Positions 12,186-23,930 of a DNA stretch of 64,000 bases are shown in pieces (the first letter of the stretch is position 1; every line of letters begins with the position of its first letter). A program made the translations under genes and the position numbers. Below the pieces are notes generated by a model. That model was not told the origin of the DNA, did no database searches, and saw only the letters and a list, made by a program, of their open reading frames with translations. The DNA comes from Epiperipatus broadwayi (lineage: Eukaryota; Onychophora; Udeonychophora; Euonychophora; Peripatidae). The DNA is taken from NCBI GenBank assembly GCA_028023455.1, contig JAQFVV010012394.1, positions 27,607,010 through 27,671,009 on the forward strand. Reading direction: 5' to 3'.

Positions 12186-13160
12186 TGGTCAAAATTACCC
12201 CAAATTCACAACTCAACCAGACTAGTCAAAAATAAACTTTAAAACACTACCAATGGTTACACTGCTACAAGCAGACTTTTCAAGCATAAAGAACTACAAA
12301 ATAACAACATATTTAAACTAAGATTTATCCACAATTCCAAATATCTCCCCCCACACCCTCAATATTAAAGAACTTCTAAATAAGTTAATTGCTCCAGAAT
12401 CATAGATTTTTAATAATAAAAATTCTTTTTATTTCATTTCTCTCAAAGAAGACAACCTTACCTTCATCAAAATTAATAGTGTGGCCTGTATCGTGCAATT
12501 TAAGGCAGAGTTTTTTTTTTTAATGGATCAAAGCATCGGCCACAAAACAAACCCCGGGACAACTGCTTGTAAAGCAGCTGTTCTAACCACTTGGCCACCA
12601 ATGCTTGACATTTAAGGCAGAGTTGATAACAAAATATCACTAAAATCCAAGATGTACACGAGAGATCTATAGGAGAATCATTAAATTCACACTAGTTGTC
12701 ATTTACTAAGGTATACTAAAGTTGACAAAATCAGCAAATATTTTTATTAGTACTAATGTATGGTGCACTACATTTCTTTCAAAGAGCACATTGCTTTCAA
12801 ATGAAGTTATTAATAGTGTGGCCTGTATCTTTGAAAAAGTTACAGGCCACACTAATTTTGATGAAGCTAAGGTTGTCTTCTTTGAGAGAAATGAAATAGA
12901 AAGAAGAATTGAAGAATATTTATTATTAAAAATTTGTGGTTCTGAAGCAATTAACTTATTTAGAAGTTTTTTTAATATTAAGGTTGCATGGGAAGTGAGT
13001 GGAATTGTGGGTAATGTTTAATTTAAATATGCTATTACTTTGTAGTTCTGTACACTTAAGAAGTCTGCTTGTAGCAGTGAAACCATTGATAGTGTTTTAA
13101 AGTTTATTTTTGGTTAGTCTGGTTGAGTTGTGAATTTAGGGTAGTTTTTATTATTTACTG
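12186..13160. mobile_element. Inverted pair of old Penelope-like element ends
   Basis: The left arm (12186-12500) and right arm (12840-13160) are reverse complements with ~10-15% differences. Examples are AGTCTGGTTGAGTTGTGAAT and TGCTTGTAGCAGTG in the right arm. The right arm has an open frame reading GHTNFDEAKVVFFERNEIER and RIEEYLLLKICGSEAINLFR. That follows the C-terminal tail pattern after the GIY-YIG domain of PLE proteins (H..NFD.AK.....ER..IE.L.IK). The two ends point away from each other. A SINE has landed in the spacer. The lineage differs from the array at 36.8-42.5 kb. Confidence 0.65.
12528..12609 (-). mobile_element. SINE-V, minus, with exact 15-bp target-site duplication
   Basis: TCAAAGCATCGGCC to CAATGCTTGAC, T-run (A-tail) on the left. 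ATTTAAGGCAGAGTT occurs at 12498-12512 and again at 12610-12624, a perfect target-site duplication showing LINE-type retroposition. Confidence 0.92.
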
Positions 13161-13382
13161 ACTAGTTTAGCTTTATGCTTTTAATGTTTATATATTAAAT
13201 AGCTACATTGTCTGTGAGTCATAATAGAAAAATAATCATACATTCACTCTTTATAGAAATGAAAGCTTTTAGATTTTTTTTGATGCTCAAAGGAGTTTCA
13301 TATTAACAGCATTACATTTATGTAATGTGCATATTTGGGGTGCCTATTTATATGTCATACCCTTCATATGTGATGTTTTTTA

Positions 13383-13854
13383 AACAATCTCATCATCATC
13401 ATCATCAACCATTATAAGTCCACTGCAGGATGAAGGTCTCTCCAAGTTCAATCCATCTCCAATCTTTAGCTTCTCTTCTCCACAACACCCTTGCACACTT
13501 TCTTATTTCATCCATCCATCTCACATGTGGTCTCTTTCTGGGTCTTTTACAATCTCTTGGAATCCAGTTTAAGATTTCAGTTGTCCATCTATTATCATCT
13601 CTTCTAGCAATATGTCTAGCCCAATTCCACTTCAGTCTTTTAATTTTTTCAATGAGGTCAGTAACACCTGTTTGTTCTCTTACCCATACATTGCATTTTC
13701 GATCTCTTCTTGTTATTCCCAACATACATCTCTCCATACTTCTTTGAATGGTCTGAAGTCTTTGTATTGCTCTTCTATTAAGTGTCCTCAGTTTAAGATC
13801 AAGAAACACCATGATCTTTTTTCTCAGTTGCCTGATAAAAAATCTACATAGCAT
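13383..13854 (-). mobile_element. RTE-like LINE 3' tail with (ATG)n end
   Basis: The minus-strand open frame of ~149 codons reads MLGITRRDRKCNVWVREQTG, then VTDLIEKIKRLKWNWARHIA and RRDDNRWTTEILNWIPRDCK, and ends LGETFILQWTYNG. This is the C terminus of an RTE-type polyprotein. The (CATCAT)n run at 13390-13405 is the characteristic short 3' microsatellite tail. The 5' part is missing (5' truncation). The frame is unusually intact over its length. Confidence 0.85.
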
Positions 13855-14111
13855 ATTTTAAACAAATTATGAGTATTTTGTGATTAGCAGAATTTATCGA
13901 TATGATTTTCAAAAATGTTTTATTTAATATGAAAATCATTTAAAGATTCTGGAGAAGAAAGCAAAATTGGTTTAGAATTTTCTAAAACAAGCTCAACAAA
14001 CAAATGTTTACAAATATCAGTAAAAAAAAAATTTTAATAACAATTGCTTCAATGAAGATAAATCATTATCTCTTAATTAAAATAACAAAAAAGGCATTTA
14101 GTAAGAGAGAA

Positions 14112-14200
14112 TTGCATTGGTGGTCGAGATATCAGTGACAGCTACTTTACAAGCAGTTGTCCCGGCTTAGCGGGTTCGCTTCCCGGCTGATGCTATGACA
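14112..14200 (+). mobile_element. SINE-V, plus, with duplicated CCCGG segment
   Basis: TTGCATTGGTGGTCGAG to GATGCTATGACA followed by an A-rich tail. Around the B box the text reads CCCGGCTTAGCGGGTTCGCT, a small insertion relative to other copies. Confidence 0.8.
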
Positions 14201-14337
14201 CATGAGGAAAAAAAAAAACAATTTTTGATTTAAAAATAAAACTGAAATTTTTTTCATCTATTTAAAATTTTCAAAAATTGCAATCACAAGATTTGAATCT
14301 TTTCACTTTACTTTTGACTCATCTATTATAAACTTAC

Positions 14338-14545
14338 GTAGATGGCTTTGAAATCTTAAACTGGATGCCAAGAGATTGTAAAAGACCCAGAAAGAGACCA
14401 TATGTGAGATGGATGGATGAAATAAGAAAATGTGTAGGGGTGATGTGGAGAAGAGAAGCTAAAGATCGGAGAAGATGGATTAAACTTGGAGAGACCTTCA
14501 TCCTGCAGTGGATTGATGATGGTTGATGATGATGAATCCCTATTA
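14338..14545 (+). mobile_element. RTE-like LINE 3' tail, plus
   Basis: The frame reads ALKS-type start then EILNWMPRDCKRPRKRPYVR, WMDEIRKCVGVMWRREAKDR and LGETFILQWIDDG, followed by GATGATGATG. It is the same 3' tail as at 13.4 kb in the opposite direction, and shorter. Confidence 0.85.
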
Positions 14546-14679
14546 CTTAAACTTATACTACTGCCATCCTATTCATACTCTTAGATTAATTTCTGGCATA
14601 AGATATTGCTCTCACTAATGAACATAAATTGTTCTGAGAATATTAATTTAATAATGCTACCATATAATATCTAAGCATC

Positions 14680-14860
14680 ACCCGATCACCGTTTCTTATG
14701 CTTGCTCATATAATATCTACTGATTACAGAAGCTTACACTAGATGGCTTTGAAGTGGGGTAAAAAGAATCACACCTAATAATATGTAAAAGCAGAAATCA
14801 TGTGATGTTTGTTGATTATAAGATTTAAGCACATCCTATTAATACTGGATGTGTCATGGG
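14680..14860 (+). repeat. Family C fragment
   Basis: The blocks GATCACCGTTTCTTATGCTTG and AGATGGCTTTGAAGTGGGGT are reverse complements or copies of text near 56900 and 52880. The copy is short and diverged. Confidence 0.45.
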
Positions 14861-15118
14861 GGAGAGGGGAAGGTATACTTTGCAACTTCTTTAATCAAAT
14901 AATGTTATTGCAAAGTGATTGATGACACTTGGTGATATAAGTTGATTAGCTCAGTCAAGAATTTCTGAAAATTATAGAAATTATTAGTAAAAACAAAAAA
15001 AGATATATTTGATCAACCTTCTCATTATGATTTATAAAATTTTTTGTAATGTTCATATTATCTTCCAAATGCTTTCTCTCAGTACATATTGTGAAAAGCA
15101 CTTGTTTTTTTTTTTTCC

Positions 15119-15219
15119 ATATATCATAGCATCGGCCGGGAGGCGAACCCACAACCGTCTGCAACCAACTACTTGCTTGCAAGGCGGCTGAGATGACCTC
15201 TCGGCTAACAACGCTTGAT
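15119..15219 (-). mobile_element. SINE-V type II, minus
   Basis: ATCATAGCATCGGCCGGGAG to CGGCTAACAACGCTTGA, long T-run on the left. Type II copies carry GTCTGCAACCAACT.CTTGC in place of the type I anticodon arm. The following 15.22-16.30 kb holds no recognised feature. Confidence 0.8.
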
Positions 15220-16308
15220 TTTGATTTTTGCAAGATCACAAATTCACTCATGCAAAATCAATACTTTATACTTTTAAGCAATATATGGAACATCCTGTAT
15301 TTAAAAAAAAATTGCATTTGAGCAGTAACAAAGATAAAGTACATGAAGTAAGCAATTTTAATGGAGGCCATTATCTTCACAGGAAGTAGCTATAAGATAA
15401 ACATTTAAATTTAAACCTTTTTATGTAAGATTTGATATGAAAATCTTGCAATAACAGAATTGTTTTTATAAGTATGTATCTTTATTTTTTCTTAGCAGTA
15501 AAAAATATAACATTTTATTTTTTAAAAAATTAATTATAACTTTATTATTTTTAAAATTATTGTTGTTATTTTTAAATGTATACATATAAATTGTGACAAT
15601 ATATTTTTATTATTCTACAAACAACACAGACGGCTTAATTTTTGAAAAGTTATATATGGGAAAATTTTTTTTAAATAAAAACATTAATAATAATTCACAA
15701 TGAGAAGATTAATCTATGAAAAGTTATTGGATTTTCTCTTTTCAAAGTGCTTTCTATTACAACCAATATGTCTTTTTGATGATTGATCAGTTAGATGATT
15801 AATTTCTTTGTACAAACGTAATGGCAAATACATTTTTTAAATCTATGATTTATAAAGTAATGAGCCAATACAAAAAAGATGTTTTGGTTAATCTATTTCA
15901 AAGAGTTGATTAAATGATTGGAAGAACATGTTTCAGGAATGGGGGCTTGGCCAATTAATTTTGACACCTAACGCAAACTTTGAGAAGATTTATTTAAAAT
16001 ATCTTCCTGGATAAAGCAATTAATCTAGTAAAGAAAAAAATATATTAAATAAAAATAAATGTATTTATTAAATACATATTTTTAATATGTCTCATTTCAG
16101 TTTGATATTTGTGGCAGGTACCTCACCACTTCACCTATGGAATTAGTCTTCTTCAGGAGAAAATAAATAATATAATATACAACAACATTTACTGGCTTAA
16201 GAGACGTAAGTTTTTGAAAAGATTCTCTGATTTAATGAATAACACTAAAAACTGTTTTCATCAAAGATGAAATTTTATGCACATTTAAGTTACAAAAGTA
16301 TTTATTAG

Positions 16309-16375
16309 TCAAGCGTTGGTGGCCTAGAGGTTAGCATAGCTGCCTTCCAAGCAGCTGGCCTGAGTTCGCTTTGAC
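16309..16375 (+). mobile_element. SINE-V, plus, internally deleted
   Basis: GTCAAGCGTTGGTGGCCTAG through TGAGTTCGCTTTGACTTAT. The T-arm 3' half is missing. Flanks AAAAGTATTTATTA and AAAAGTAGTTATTA form an imperfect target-site duplication. Confidence 0.8.
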
Positions 16376-16697
16376 TTATATAAAAAAGTAGTTATTAAGT
16401 TTGTTTCCAGTAGCAATCAATAAAATTTTTAAGCGGGGGAGGGGGTGCTTCATTACAAGTATCACTGCTAAAATATAAGCAAAGATACAAACCGAGTAAT
16501 TCTAATTTCACAACCACACAACCGTTTTAATTTTTCTATACCAATCATTGTTAAAAATTCTAATGTATTTTTTGTTTTTTTCTCAGTACTGTTTGATAAA
16601 TAATAATATCGGAAGTAGAATGACCTTTACTTTTCATTCAGTTTTTTTCGTGTAATGTCAATCGGAAAAAAACGATTTTTTTATATATTCAACACTA

Positions 16698-17225
16698 ACA
16701 CCTCATCATCATCATCATCAACCATTATCAATCCACTGCAGGATGAAGGTCTTTCCAAGTTTAATCCATCTTCTCCGATCTTTAGCTTCTCTTCTCCACA
16801 TCATCCCTGCATATTTTCTTATTTCATCCATCCATCTCACATGTGGTCTCTTTCTGGGTCTTTTACAATTTCTTGGAATTCGGTTTAAGATTTCAATTGT
16901 TCATCTATTATCATCTCTTCTAGCAATATGTCCAGACCAACTCCACTTCAATCTTTTAATTTTTTCAATGAGGTCAGTAACACCTATTTGTTCTCTTACC
17001 CATACATTGCGTTTTTGATCTCTTCTTGTTACTCCCAACATGCATCTTTGAGCGGTCTGGAGTCTCTATATTGCTCTTCTATTAAGTGTCCAAGTCTCAG
17101 ATCCATAAGTAAGAACTGGTAAAACACATTTGTTAAAAACCTTCGTTTTCAAACACATAGGTATATTTCCTTTTAGTATCAAGTTATTTCTACCAAAAGC
17201 ACTCCAACCAAGTTTAATTCTATTG
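16698..17225 (-). mobile_element. RTE-like LINE 3' tail, longest truncated copy
   Basis: A (CAT)n tail is at 16704-16720. Upstream, minus-strand text recovers the C-terminal ELGKTFILQW-like end and RRDDNR region. Further in come VLPVLTYGSETWTL and KLGWSAFGRNNLILKGNIPM around 17120-17210. It extends ~60 codons further 5' than the copy at 13.4 kb but has frameshifts. 17.23-18.1 kb is AT-rich without recognised content. Confidence 0.8.
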
Positions 17226-18188
17226 TGATAAATATTTAAAATAATATTTCTTTTATTTTGTTATATTTTTCTGTAATAAATATTTATATGTTAATTTATA
17301 AATATTAATTACAAGAAAAAACAAAATATTTCATTGCTTATCTTAAATAAAAAACAACAAAAAATTATTCACTCTGAAAACCCCCAGAATATATAAACAT
17401 ATCACACTCGATAACTCGACACTGCTAAACACATTGATAAAAGCAAATGAATCTTGGCAGAACTTGTTGAAATACACCAAATATGATGTTTCTAGCAGTG
17501 TCTTTAAATAGAATCTCAAGCATTGCTTAAAATAATTCTCTTTAAAAACATTTTATTAGTTATATTTACATAATAATTACGAAAAAATTAAATGATTGTT
17601 ATATTATTGATACTTTCAAGCTCAAATTTAATAATTAGTTTTTTTCTGACAGTGCACCACAGTGATTATGGACCATCCAATGTAGATCTTACCTTTTTAT
17701 TTACTTCTATTTCAAAACTTATCAATCTAAATCTAACATTACAAGATAATGATAAGAATATTTTAATATATACATATTTAAATTAAATGTAAATGAATAC
17801 AGAAATTATTCAAATACAGTAAGCTCCCTGTCTATCAAATTTCTTACCAGAAAAAATAATTATAAATATGTAAAAATCATAAAACAGGATTCTAGTAAAA
17901 ATTAAAGGTAACAAAAATTTAATGATTATTTACTAAAATGCATGTCAAATACAACTCAGATTATATAATTCAAATCAATACACATCTGTTATTTCCAAAA
18001 GCACATGATATATGTATATAATTTTAACACAATTGTAATTAAACCTTTCCTTTTCCATTTTATATAATGCAAACATATTTTATTTTTATATAGTCATACA
18101 TATTTAAACATTTTTGTAACTCTGAGAAAGATAGCTCAACAGTCGAAACTGTAAGGAAATAAAATAATTTTGAAGATAAAAAGTATTT

Positions 18189-18528
18189 ACAATAAATATT
18201 CTTATTTACTATGGATTAACAAACCTGAAAATAATTGTTTCTTCAACCACAATTGGGTTTTTATATTTATCTTGAAATAAAAATGTGGGGGAGGGCATTC
18301 TGGACACACACACCCTTTTACTTCAAGTTAAATATAAAATTCCAACTATGATTGAAGAAACAATTATTTTCAAGTTTTTGTCTACAGTGGGACAGAATTA
18401 ATTAATTTCTGGATCACCCCCTCATAATTTTATTTCAAGTTGAATATAAAAATCCCAATTGTGGTTAAGGAAACAATTATTTTCAGGTTTTTTTAGTCCA
18501 CAGTAAATAAGTGTTTATTAGAAATATT
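18189..18528. repeat. Nested inverted/direct repeat (three ~85-bp units)
   Basis: The left unit (18189-18282) is inverted relative to a middle unit (18316-18390) and a right unit (18429-18528). All share AACAATTATTTTCA(A/G)GTTTTT or its complement, and CCAA(T/C)TGTGGTT-type text. The outer ends TATTTACTATGG/CCACAGTAAATA also pair. Confidence 0.75.
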
Positions 18529-19471
18529 TTTTATATATAGTATTTTAGCATTCAGATATTTTTTGCAATTACTCCAAATATCAGCTTAATATTTGAAAGC
18601 AAAATCATATATATTAGAGATCATTTAGATTATATAGTTTTGTTTATTTAGAAAAGTATTTTTAAAAGAACAACTTTTACAATTAAAAGTTAAAAAAGGA
18701 AACTTTTATAGTCAAAAGAAATCAAGATTTGTTTTTATTGCAATTTTAAAAGAAAGAAAGTTAGTGGGTTTTTTTTTAATATACATATATACCACCCTCT
18801 CACATGTATTACTGCAAACTTATTGTGTGGAAATCAAAATATTTGATATATCAACCACTCTATAGTAAAAAAAATTAGGAACCTATCTAAAATATTTTAT
18901 TGCCATATTGCATTATCTATGATTTATAACAAATGTATAAAATTTGAACAAATTCCATTGGATATAAATATATTAAACCTTGATTTAAAAATTTTGCTCA
19001 AACAAACAGTTTGCAGTCTAAATAAGAAGCATTTTGCATTATATAAAGTAAAAAAAGGAAAGATGTTATTAATTGTGATTATATATGTTAGTAATCAATA
19101 CATAAAAGATCACAAATTTAACATCATAGTTATTACATACATTTAAAAAATCAAAATTTAATATCAATTAGTGACTAGATATAGATAAAAAGTACTTTTT
19201 TTTAACAATAATTGTTTTTAATTTACTGACGTTTGCTTCTATTTGTGATTTACTGTGGTTATAAGTAATTCATCAAAAATTAAGGTATTATCATTAAAAA
19301 AACAGTTGCTGAAATGGGGATGGGGAAAGGTTTTTTGTTTTGTTTTCCAAGTAAAATCTTACATGTAAAAGAAATCTAAACATGTTTTATCCATAATGAA
19401 ACCATAAACATGTTTTTGGAAAATTGTTAAATTTATTTTATAAGTATTTTAATTCATTGTTTATCATTAAA

Positions 19472-19507
19472 ATTTATCTATCTATCTATCCATCCATCCA
19501 TCCATCC

Positions 19508-19581
<74 letters not shown>
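19472..19581 (+). repeat. (ATCT)n/(ATCC)n microsatellite
   Basis: About 27 tetranucleotide units of ATCT with an internal block of ATCC. The long open frame here is only the repeat being read through. Confidence 0.97.
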
Positions 19582-19756
19582 TAGTGACAGCTATTCAGAT
19601 TCTGTTCAAAAGAAAAAAATGGAAAGATAAAACAAGAATAATACACTGGAATTGAATTTTCCAATGATTTTATATACACAAATGCATAATCTACAAATAT
19701 ATCCAAATATAGAACATATTAGTTAGTATACTCTTTATCTAAAATTTTATACAAAG

Positions 19757-19950
19757 GCTAAACTCTCCATACAGTAGTGCTACTCAGTGCAAGCCAGAGT
19801 AATGACTGGATGCAGGAAGGTTGTGCATAAAATCTCTATCTAGTGCCTACTCATTCAATATCGTAAGACTAGTTTCTAGTTTGTGGCTTTCATCAGTGAA
19901 AAGCCTTGAATCTGGGACCTCTGCATCTAGATTGTGATTATGTGATGTTT
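19757..19950 (+). repeat. Family C copy with hammerhead-like motif on minus
   Basis: It starts AACTCTCCATACAGTAGTGC, continues AGTGCAAGCCAGAGTAATGA and GTGCCTACTCATTCAATATC, and ends at GTGATTATGTGATGTTTAATG. On the minus strand CUGAUGA (19896-19890) and GAAAC (19876-19872) precede a GUC triplet. 19.95-22.4 kb shows nothing recognisable apart from poly-G at ~20840. Confidence 0.8.
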
Positions 19951-22427
19951 AATGTTTTATCTAAAATTTTCTAATGCTCTTGTTCAACTTCCTCTGCAAC
20001 TAACTGTCCTTTCAAAAAAACTTCAACACAACATCTAATTGTATCTTTCTAATGCATTTTGTCTTTGGTCATATCTTCTAATGAAAGCAATTTATATTGC
20101 ACTTCTTTAGAATATTTAGATAATAATGTAAATGGAGTCTTCCTCTGCCATAAAAGCTATCCTCAAGTTCATTATGGAATAGGATATCATGCATTGTTTA
20201 TTTGTTTCATATGTCCAATCTAACGAAGATGATTTTAGAATAGTGGATTCTATAGTATCACATCCCACTAACTGGTAAACACATCGATAGGTTTCATAAT
20301 CTTGCCATTGTATTTAGAATAAATAATATACTTCTAAAGAATGAACATTGAGTTTTTTTTAATATGATAGAACTAAGATCTATTTCTTGATGAAAAATAG
20401 CATTTTAACCTTGAGTGCACTAATATATAATCAGTCTAATATTCTGCATAGCAAGAATTTAGATATGAGCTCTTCTTGTATTCTAATAACAACAGGTCAT
20501 TGATTTATAACATCAGAACTATTATTTCCAACAATATTTGTACTAATATACAGAAGAAAAAGTAAATCTTGTTCTGATAAGAAATAAAAGGTTTTGGTAC
20601 CAATCTAATCCTATCTACATTGCATTTGATGTCATGAGATAATACTGAGATGACCAATTAATCAATTGAAGATCTTTGGATTTGGAAAAAGGATTTATCA
20701 TAATACTATATAATTTATACATTCAATGTGGAATCTAAAACCTCATTAATAATCTTCACCTCTTTTTTTTTTGAAAACTTTTGGTATTATTTGTCTTTTT
20801 AATTTTCTTTGGTTTTGAGGAAATGGAAGGGAGGTGAATGGGGGGGGGGGGAGATCAATTCAAAATTTTCAAAGTTTTTTGGATTTCACTTTATAATATT
20901 GAAACAGTTAGATCTAGCGACCTGTCTGTTTCAATTATTATATTTTATAATAGTGTATTTCTTTAATTTAAAACTTTGAGTGTGCTTGTAATATTGCTGA
21001 GTATGTGCATGTACAATCACCTTATTAACTATAATATGAAGATGCAGTCATAAATATTTATATATACACATATTCCTTTACGTTTGTTAAAACTGAAGTA
21101 AACATAGCAGTGTGTAGTTAGAATTTAGGTATATAACAAAATAATATGTTTAAATTTATAAAATCATTCATTTAAGTTTTAATATTCATTTTAAAGAATT
21201 TTCGAGTTCTATTGTCTGCTTAAAATTACACAAGCTGTAATTTGTTTACGAGTTTTAACATTTTGTCTAAAAATAATATTTTGGTTGAAAATTGACCTCA
21301 TTTAAAATTATAGGCAAAAACAAATTAGAAAATTCAGTCAGGCATAAATTCATATTAAGTGCAATTAAGAAACCCAAGGGAATAGAGCTTTTAACTCCAG
21401 ATTTAACTGTGGTGAATATTAAAAACTAAGTGGAAATTTAGTTAAAGGCAAAGTTCGAAGTCAGTAAACAAGTGACATTGCGAAAGTAAAAGGGGGAGGG
21501 AAATACAGTCAAAAATATGATATAAAAAAGTCTGTAGTGGCCATCAAAATTTGCTGATACACATTTTCTGAAAGACAAGTGTTGAAAAATAATTAAAAGG
21601 CTGTTCCTGCATTACTTTGACCAAACTGAATTCTGATCAAGCCATTACCAAAGCTGTTGAAATGAGAACTGTTGGCTAAGAGACGATAGACTGCCATCTA
21701 TCTCCCATGGAAACTGTCCTACAGAATGGAAGAAAACATCAACCTCAGCCTGAGTCCAGTGACGGAAAAGCTACACCTGAAATACTAGAGAGTTCTTGAC
21801 TGAAGTGATGGAGGAAAGCTGCCACTGAAGTAATATACAAAGCTGCATCCAGACTTAAACCTAGAAAAGCCACAGCTCGATTTAATAGAGGAAAGACTCA
21901 CAGTAAAGAATGCCTTGAAAGACTTACTACCAAGTATTACCGGTAAATTATTCTGCAGAATATGTTAATTTCATTACTAAACCAATTCTAAATTAATAGC
22001 TAGCTAACTAATCAAGTCTCATATTTAATTATATTATTTAAATGTTAAACTAAACTGTTTATATTAAATTTAATTTAAAGCTTAGAGCACTCTCAAAATT
22101 ATTGCTTGATCATAAATATTTTAAGTAATCATAAATATTTAGGTTTTATAAAACCATTCAAAAGAATTCTTCATTTCTAAATTATAACTTTATTGATGGT
22201 TTTCTGCAATTTGTTCTTATGCCATCTATATTTAGTTTTTAATTTCATGTTTATTAATTTATGCTATGTTCATCAAAATGAAGTTTTGTGGGGTTTAATA
22301 ATTATCAGAGCGGCGATTAAGCACCTTTCCATTATGTTAGAATATTATAATAAAGAAATATTGGCAAAACTCCCTTCTGAAATCAAACTATTATTTATGC
22401 TAGAATGAATCAGTTAATTATAATGCA

Positions 22428-22573
22428 CAACATAAGTTATTTAAAACGCATATTCTGTGTAAGTAATTTAAAAATGGATATTTTGTGTAAGCTATTTAAA
22501 ATGAGTTTTTGCGTAAGCTATTTTAAAAAAGCAATCTTTTGCTTAAGTTATTTAAAAATCAATATTTACTTAA
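22428..22573 (+). repeat. Tandem repeat, five ~29-bp diverged units
   Basis: Each unit has the form TAAG(T/C)TATTTAAAA followed by a variable T-rich stretch ending TTTTGTG or TTTTGC. Unit lengths vary between 27 and 32 bp. Confidence 0.75.
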
Positions 22574-22606
22574 TATTAGATGCGAGTTATACAGCATACA
22601 AGTAAT

Positions 22607-22748
22607 ATATAAACCATTATACAATTACAAATCTCCAGTAATGCCCTCTGTTTAAAAGTCTATATCTCAATAATAGCACTATTATTGAGATATAGACTTT
22701 TAAACAGAGGGCGTTACTTGATATTTGTAATTGTATAATGGTTTATAT
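22607..22748. repeat. Near-perfect 142-bp palindrome
   Basis: The arms starting ATATAAACCATTATACAATT pair with AATTGTATAATGGTTTATAT. The core CTATATCTCAATAATAG is followed by an almost immediate reverse complement, with a 3-4 nt centre. Mismatches are limited to a few bases (for example GTAATGCCC versus GGGCGTTAC). A 16-bp direct repeat AGCATACAAGTAATAT flanks it at 22592 and 22791. Confidence 0.92.
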
Positions 22749-23617
22749 ATTTGTATAATTATTTCAGTTAATGTTAACATTAACTTTCTTTAGCATACAA
22801 GTAATATTTTAAATCTTAGTAAATCCTTAATTTTGCTGTAACTCTCCTTAATTAAAGGTTAAGCTATACAGATATCCTTAAATCAGATTCTTATTATTGC
22901 CTCATAGTGTGACTAAGTAATACTATTTCTGAACCGTCCAGTAGTGGTGCTGATAGAAGCTAAGATTTGGCGTAATTAATTTAGTAAATATTAAATTAGC
23001 TGGCAAATGTGTTGCTAGTTAGCATATATATGCATAACTTCTTGCTATACCTATAATGGCCTACATCAGGATCGTTTCCACATCAAGTCACACCGCAAAA
23101 GTTTAGACAATTGTGACATTTATCTATTTGAAGGAACCAAAGTGTTCCAAGGGCTCGTTAAGCCGCTGTTCCATTCACTTGAATAAAAGGGCCTCTTCAT
23201 ATTATAGCAAGTAGCTCAGTCTGGAGAACCGATTACTAGGTAATGAACTCAATTAAGAACACATTTGAGATGCATATATTCTGATACTATAGTTTGTAAT
23301 GCCCTAGAATCTGAAGTTTGATTGCCCAACATCAGTTCAACCTCCCATACAAATCAACATCGGCTTTGATCCGACTCGGAATCTGAATTAATGTGTTGGT
23401 CTGTGTAGCAATTAGAGATATCTAATCTTACTATTAATATAAGTGATGTTTAAACTTAATAATATAATTCCAATCAGTTACCAATTAATTGATCACTTTA
23501 ACTTATACTGATTTTTACTATGTAGATCACAGCATGGGTTATGACATAAAAGATGGTATAAGCATATTGTCAGTTCTGCAAAGTCATAAACTAATTAAAC
23601 ATTTTGCAAACCCAAAA

Positions 23618-23930
23618 TTCACTCACCTGTGCGTGAGCAAATATAATTGGCTTTGTTTATCATTTGTTGATAATCACATTAAGCATTTGTAAATCTAGAT
23701 ATTCACTCACCTGTGTGTGAGCAGAATATAATTCGTGTATCATTTACTGACTATTTATTAATGTTCTTTGTAAACTTAAGTATTCACTCACCTGTGTGTA
23801 ATATAATTTACGTTATCATATTCTTTGAAAACCTAAGTATTCACTCACCTGCATGTGAGCACTATATAATTTACTTTATTATATCCTTTGTAACCCTGAG
23901 TATTCACTCTCCTGCGTGTGAGCAATCTGT
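23618..23930 (+). repeat. Five-unit tandem repeat with an internal hairpin per unit
   Basis: TTCACTCACCTGTG(T)GTGAGC-type motifs start at 23618, 23702, 23783, 23840 and 23903. Within most units CTCAC and GTGAG can pair around a six-base loop. Spacers between motifs are AT-rich and vary from 57 to 84 bp per unit. Confidence 0.85.

Noticed and set aside
12722-13021. 99-codon frame as an independent gene
   Set aside because: Its C-terminal half is part of the inverted PLE-end arm; the N-terminal half is spacer sequence.
16085-16165. Hammerhead-like CUGAAGA on the minus strand near 16155
   Set aside because: There is no GAAA at a suitable distance and no stem II; probably a chance match or a too-decayed PLE end.
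19424-19630. 68-codon frame rich in Ser-Ile-Tyr-Leu repeats
   Set aside because: It is only the (ATCT)n microsatellite translated.
23200-23250. tRNA-like start GTAGCTCAGTCTGGAGAACCG
   Set aside because: An A-box-like word without a B box at tRNA spacing and no foldable arms.
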